DNA of 64,000 nt from Tanticharoenia sakaeratensis NBRC 103193 (lineage in GTDB: Bacteria > Pseudomonadota > Alphaproteobacteria > Acetobacterales > Acetobacteraceae): the NCBI RefSeq assembly GCF_000963885.1, contig NZ_BALE01000010.1, forward strand, positions 1 to 64,000, in the 5' to 3' direction. The translations under genes and the position numbers were made by a program. Below, in pieces: positions 60,735 to 64,000 of the stretch. Below the pieces are notes generated by a model that saw only the letters and a list, made by a program, of their open reading frames with translations, was not told where the DNA came from and searched no databases. Numbering within the stretch: the stretch's first letter is position 1; every line of letters starts with the position of its first letter.

Positions 60735-62918
60735 TCAGTGCGTCCCTTCCGGGAGCGCATAGACGACGAGGTCATCGGAGACCGGCGTCATCATGAAGTG
60801 ATGGCCGCCGGCCATGATGGCGACGTACTGACGGCCCTTGTACTCGTAGGTCATCGGCGTCGCCTGACCGCCGCCGGGGAGCACGTCGCTCCAGACGGTC
60901 TTTCCGGTCTTCATGTCGATGGCGCGGATCATGTTGTCGGTTGCCGCCGCCACGAAGACGAGGCCGCCCGCCGTGATCATCGGGCCGCCATTGTTCGGCG
61001 TTCCGATGTTCAGCGGCAGGTAGGTCGGCAGGCCCCACGGACCGTTCGCGCGTGCCGTCCCGAGCGGCGTCTGCCACAGGACCTTGCGGGTGTGCATGTC
61101 GATGGCCGTGATCGCGCCGTAAGGCGGACGGTTGCACATCATGCCCGTGTACTGATCCCAGAACGGCGTGACCACGATGCCGTAGGGCGTATCGGCCATG
61201 GCGCCGTTGCCCTCCGCGCCACCGCCCGACGGGTTGAAGTTCGGGTCGTCGATCGGCATCAGACCAAGCTTGTCCGCGTGCTTGCGCGTGACGAGCTGGT
61301 CATACATCGGCGTGTTGTTCCAGTTCGCGATCAGGATGCCGGTCTTGGCATCGTAGGCCATGCTGCCCCAGTCGCTGCCACCGTTATAGCCGGGATACTC
61401 GATCCAGGGCTTGTCGATGCTCGGCGGCGTGAACTCGCCGACATAGTTCGCCTTGCGATACTTGATCCGGCAGAACAGCTGGTCGATCGGCGACATGCCC
61501 CACATGTCGCTTTCCTTGAGCGGCGGAAAGCCAAGACGCGGCATGCCTGTCGACCAGGGCTGCGTCGGGCTGCGCACGTCACCGGGCACGACGCCGGGCG
61601 TCGGCGCCGGACGTTCCTCGACGGGCAGCAGCGGCTTGCCGGTCGCGCGGTCGAGCACGAAGGTCTGGCCGCGCTTGGTCGGCACGACGAGCGCCGGGGT
61701 CGATCCGTTCGGTCCGGGGAAGTCGATCTTGGTGGGCTGGGAGCCCATGTCATAGTCCCAGACGTCCTTGTGGACCGTCTGGAAGACCCAGCGCGGGGAA
61801 CCGGTCTTTACGTCGATCGCGACGATTGCGGACGAGACGGCGTTTTCCTTGTCCGTGCGCATCGCCGAATAGTAGTCGGCAGCCGAGTTGCCCGTCGGCA
61901 CGTAGACGAGGCCGAGCGCGTTGTCCCCGGTCATGGCGGCCCAGGAATTGGGTGTGCCGCGGCTGTAATGCTCGCCCGGACCGGGCTGGTTGTGGTCGTC
62001 GGGGCGGTTGACGTCCCAGGCCCAGTCGAACTTGCCGGTCTCGGCGTCGTAACCGCGGATGACGCCCGACGGTGCCCAGCGACGCTGGCCGTCCAGCACT
62101 TCCTGGTTGGTGACGATCACGCCGTTGACGATCGGCGGCGGCGCCGTCTCGGACACGAAGCCCGGCACCGACTCGCCCATGCCCTGCATGAGGTTGATCT
62201 GGCCGTGGAAGCCGAAGGCCTCGCAGGCCTTGCCGGTATCGGCATCGACTTCGATCAGGCGCTCGTCCAGCGTCGCCTCGAGGATGCGGTTATGGCAGGG
62301 CTGGCCTTCCGGCACCGTCGACGACGTGTAGTAGACGACGCTCTTGCAGGCGGCGGTATAGGGAATGGAGTGGTATTTGACGCCCGCGTTGAAGCGCCAC
62401 AGCTCCTTGCCGGTCGCCGGGTCGAGCTTCATCATGTCGTTCATGGCCGAACACGTATAAAGCCCGTCGCCGACCTTGATCGGCGTCGTCTCGGCCGCCC
62501 ACTTGTTCTGCTGGCCGGGGGCCGGCTTGCTGCCTGTGTGATAGATGAAGGCGCGCTGAAGCTGGCCGACATTGGCCGGCGTGATCTGGTCGAGCGGCGA
62601 ATAGCGTGTCGCGTCGTCGTCATGCCCGTAGGCCGACCAGTCGCCCGGTGCCGGATTGGCGCTCTGCTGCGGCACCATCGGCGTCGCCTGGCTCATGTCC
62701 ATCTGCGGATCGTCGGGCAGGTTGGCGGCATTGACGCCCGGTGCCTGCGGCGCGGACGGAGAAGGACCGGCAAACCTGTTGGCTTCGCCAGGAGACTGGT
62801 TGCCGCCTTCCTGGGCGCCGGTGCCCGGAACGGACGAGCTCTTGGACGCAACCTGCGCATGGGCGGTGGAAATCAGGCCGGCAGCCAGGGCGGTCGCGAT
62901 CAGAAGGGACGGGCGCAT
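60735..62918 (-). CDS. sldA: PQQ-dependent polyol dehydrogenase large subunit (SldA type)
   Basis: 727 residues. A signal peptide (LLIATALAAGLISTAHA) sends it to the periplasm. After a Pro/Ser-rich linker comes the eight-bladed quinoprotein propeller: DWSAYGHDDDATRYSPLDQI opens it, and repeated W-docking elements such as DPATGKELWRFNAG, YDAETGKFDWAWDV and IDMHTRKVLWQTPLG follow. SWAAMTGDNALGLVYVPTGN is the family landmark. The enzyme oxidises polyols (glycerol, sorbitol, arabitol, gluconate) with PQQ and gives electrons to ubiquinone. It has no membrane domain of its own; sldB, which overlaps it by one base (TGATG), provides the anchor. Exact substrate not readable. Confidence 0.9.
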   Translation of the reverse strand: MRPSLLIATALAAGLISTAHAQVASKSSSVPGTGAQEGGNQSPGEANRFAGPSPSAPQAPGVNAANLPDDPQMDMSQATPMVPQQSANPAPGDWSAYGHDDDATRYSPLDQITPANVGQLQRAFIYHTGSKPAPGQQNKWAAETTPIKVGDGLYTCSAMNDMMKLDPATGKELWRFNAGVKYHSIPYTAACKSVVYYTSSTVPEGQPCHNRILEATLDERLIEVDADTGKACEAFGFHGQINLMQGMGESVPGFVSETAPPPIVNGVIVTNQEVLDGQRRWAPSGVIRGYDAETGKFDWAWDVNRPDDHNQPGPGEHYSRGTPNSWAAMTGDNALGLVYVPTGNSAADYYSAMRTDKENAVSSAIVAIDVKTGSPRWVFQTVHKDVWDYDMGSQPTKIDFPGPNGSTPALVVPTKRGQTFVLDRATGKPLLPVEERPAPTPGVVPGDVRSPTQPWSTGMPRLGFPPLKESDMWGMSPIDQLFCRIKYRKANYVGEFTPPSIDKPWIEYPGYNGGSDWGSMAYDAKTGILIANWNNTPMYDQLVTRKHADKLGLMPIDDPNFNPSGGGAEGNGAMADTPYGIVVTPFWDQYTGMMCNRPPYGAITAIDMHTRKVLWQTPLGTARANGPWGLPTYLPLNIGTPNNGGPMITAGGLVFVAAATDNMIRAIDMKTGKTVWSDVLPGGGQATPMTYEYKGRQYVAIMAGGHHFMMTPVSDDLVVYALPEGTH

Positions 62919-63322
62919 CAGACGGCTCCTCGCGCGGTTGCGGGCGTGCGTCCGGACATGGCGCGGGCGCGGTCCTGACGACGCAGAACCGGAATGGTCA
63001 GGAGGACGAGGATCGCGAGGATCGTGGGGCCGAACAGGCGGGGCAGCAGCCCCCAGCCGTCGAAACCGACTTCCCACAGGGACCAGACCAGCGTGCCGAA
63101 CCAGGCGAGGAGATAGAGGGCGGCGCCGAGGCTGCGGCCGAGAAGAATGAAGACGCCGGATGCGACGACAAGCGCGCCGCAGATGGCGTAATACCAGGAG
63201 CCTCCCAGGCTGATGAGTTCGATCCCGCCGATCACCATCGGCAGACCCAGAAGCGTGACGATCACGCCCAGAACGATTGTGGCCCAGTCACTTGCGCCAC
63301 TGGGCCAACGGGCGACAGACAT
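62918..63322 (-). CDS. sldB: Membrane anchor subunit of PQQ polyol dehydrogenase (SldB type)
   Basis: 134 residues with four to five membrane helices (ATIVLGVIVTLLGLPMVIGG, WYYAICGALVVASGVFILLG, LYLLAWFGTLVWSLWEVGFD, FGPTILAILVLLTIPVL). WSLWEVGFDGWGLLPRLFGP is shared with the membrane domain of quinoprotein glucose dehydrogenases and with SldB. It anchors SldA and probably forms the quinone site. The ATG at 63322 has GGAG seven bases upstream. Its stop overlaps the sldA start, so both subunits are made together. Confidence 0.9.
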   Translation of the reverse strand: MSVARWPSGASDWATIVLGVIVTLLGLPMVIGGIELISLGGSWYYAICGALVVASGVFILLGRSLGAALYLLAWFGTLVWSLWEVGFDGWGLLPRLFGPTILAILVLLTIPVLRRQDRARAMSGRTPATARGAV

Positions 63323-63424
63323 ACGGTTCTCCAAGAATGCATGTCCGTGCTCCTTGGCATACAGTGTATCACACCCGAAAAAACAAAACTGTGAACTTTG
63401 TGTCTACTATGTGTCTCGCGTCTT
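63323..63424. promoter_or_regulatory. Upstream region of sldB
   Basis: About 100 A/T-rich bases between the 3' end of the edge gene and sldB. It contains GGAG before the sldB ATG and the near-palindrome ATACAGTGTAT (63359-63369) that could bind a regulator. No clear -35/-10 pair was identified. Confidence 0.4.
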
Positions 63425-64000
63425 TTACCCGGCCGGGATCGTAATGATCGCACCCGGCGTATGACTGGTCGCGGCGAGGGCTGCGAGTACCTGAACCATG
63501 GTGAAGGCGAGCTTGGAGCGGAAATCGTTGTTTTCGATCCAGAACCACCAGTCGTGGTATTCTACAGCTGCATAGCTGTCCTTCGGCGGGTGTTTACCGT
63601 AGTGGATCGCCACATCCGGGCGAGTCTCGATGCCAACCGGATCGATGGTCGGCAGCGTTCGGTTGCTGTCGATATCCGCCTGCGGCACGTCCATCTGATA
63701 GGCGAGCTGACTGAGCACGCCGAGCATCGAGCGCGTCAGTACCGCGATCTGGCCGACCTTGATCGGGTAGGGGCCATAGACCAGTTCGGCTTCGGTCTCG
63801 TTGGGCGGCAGGTGAAGCATCTGCCGCACCGCGTTCTGCAGGACGTTCAACCCCCGGTCGCTCGTGCGCGACAGGACGAGATAGACGTGCTCCTGCGGTG
63901 ACGCCTTTCCGCTGTTCGCCGATTTCGAGCCCTGCGGCTGCGCATGGGCCTGGTCCGTCGACAGCCGCACGCTCAGCGCACCTGCCATCTGCAATGCCCG
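63425..64000 (-). CDS. Hypothetical protein, 5' part beyond the window
   Basis: The C-terminal 191 codons of a gene that stays open to the window edge; the only in-frame starts near the edge (TTG 63994, ATG 63988) are not supported, so it is treated as partial. Conserved-looking text includes EHVYLVLSRTSDRGLNVLQ, LPPNETEAELVYGPYPIKVG, VLSQLAYQMDVPQADID and VEYHDWWFWIENNDFRSKLA. I do not recognise the family. The spacing to sldB is about 100 bases on the same strand, so read-through is possible but not required. Confidence 0.65.
   Translation of the reverse strand, partial: RALQMAGALSVRLSTDQAHAQPQGSKSANSGKASPQEHVYLVLSRTSDRGLNVLQNAVRQMLHLPPNETEAELVYGPYPIKVGQIAVLTRSMLGVLSQLAYQMDVPQADIDSNRTLPTIDPVGIETRPDVAIHYGKHPPKDSYAAVEYHDWWFWIENNDFRSKLAFTMVQVLAALAATSHTPGAIITIPAG

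Noticed and set aside
60726-62978. A 750-codon plus-strand frame over sldA
   Set aside because: Same reason: a long antisense shadow of a high-GC gene, with no motif of its own.

Overview
The window looks like chromosome of a high-GC alphaproteobacterium of the acetic acid bacteria (Acetobacteraceae). The evidence is a PQQ-dependent membrane polyol dehydrogenase pair (sldB-sldA) of the type used for periplasmic sugar and polyol oxidation, a large hopanoid gene set, alphaproteobacterial AddAB, and many family proteins (DUF1491, DUF3126, DUF2939, LapA-like) usual in this group. I cannot name the genus from sequence alone.

Layout. 0.5-6.2 kb: two secreted family GH92 alpha-mannosidases in tandem; the first has Gln where the catalytic acid Glu is expected. 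6.2-10.7 kb: a lower-GC accessory stretch with two genes truncated head to head (DUF4142 and a HAD phosphatase), a SemiSWEET sugar transporter, two overlapping DUF2382 stress-type genes and about 1 kb without genes, ending at a tRNA-Ser(GGA). 10.8-26 kb: housekeeping genes (lapA-pyrF-trpF, secB, a large multidomain glycosyltransferase, an M20 peptidase, pdxA-pdxJ, moeB/thiF, an SH3 protein with a His-rich tract, pyk). 26-31.4 kb: tyrA-hpnL on the minus strand, divergent from hpnA-hpnB-hpnC. 31.4-50.6 kb: DUF1491 and an S41 protease, typA, a small secreted protein, dadA with decayed tandem copies of its 3' end, alr, a ferredoxin-NADP reductase, a GT4 glycosyltransferase, tsaE-addB-addA-trxA, DoxX. 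50.9-57 kb: second hopanoid block, hpnM-hpnI-hpnJ-hpnK on the minus strand, divergent from hpnH. 57-64 kb: a CBS/CNNM membrane protein, queD and queE, an EamA transporter, sldB-sldA and a gene cut by the window edge.

How the genes work together. HpnC makes hydroxysqualene on the way to squalene; HpnH adds the adenosyl side chain to diploptene; HpnI, HpnK and HpnJ turn bacteriohopanetetrol into its glucosaminyl and cyclitol-ether forms; HpnL and HpnM are hopanoid-associated membrane/periplasmic proteins. HpnD, HpnE, the squalene-hopene cyclase and HpnG are not in the window. PdxA and PdxJ perform the last steps of pyridoxine phosphate synthesis, DadA and Alr handle D-alanine, and QueD and QueE make the queuosine precursor.

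The most interesting points are the GH92 pair, which may together attack phosphorylated yeast mannan; the 188-bp tandem array of decayed dadA 3' ends with a retained hairpin; and the head-to-head deletion scar at about 6.86 kb. I found no CRISPR array, no insertion sequence and no prophage.
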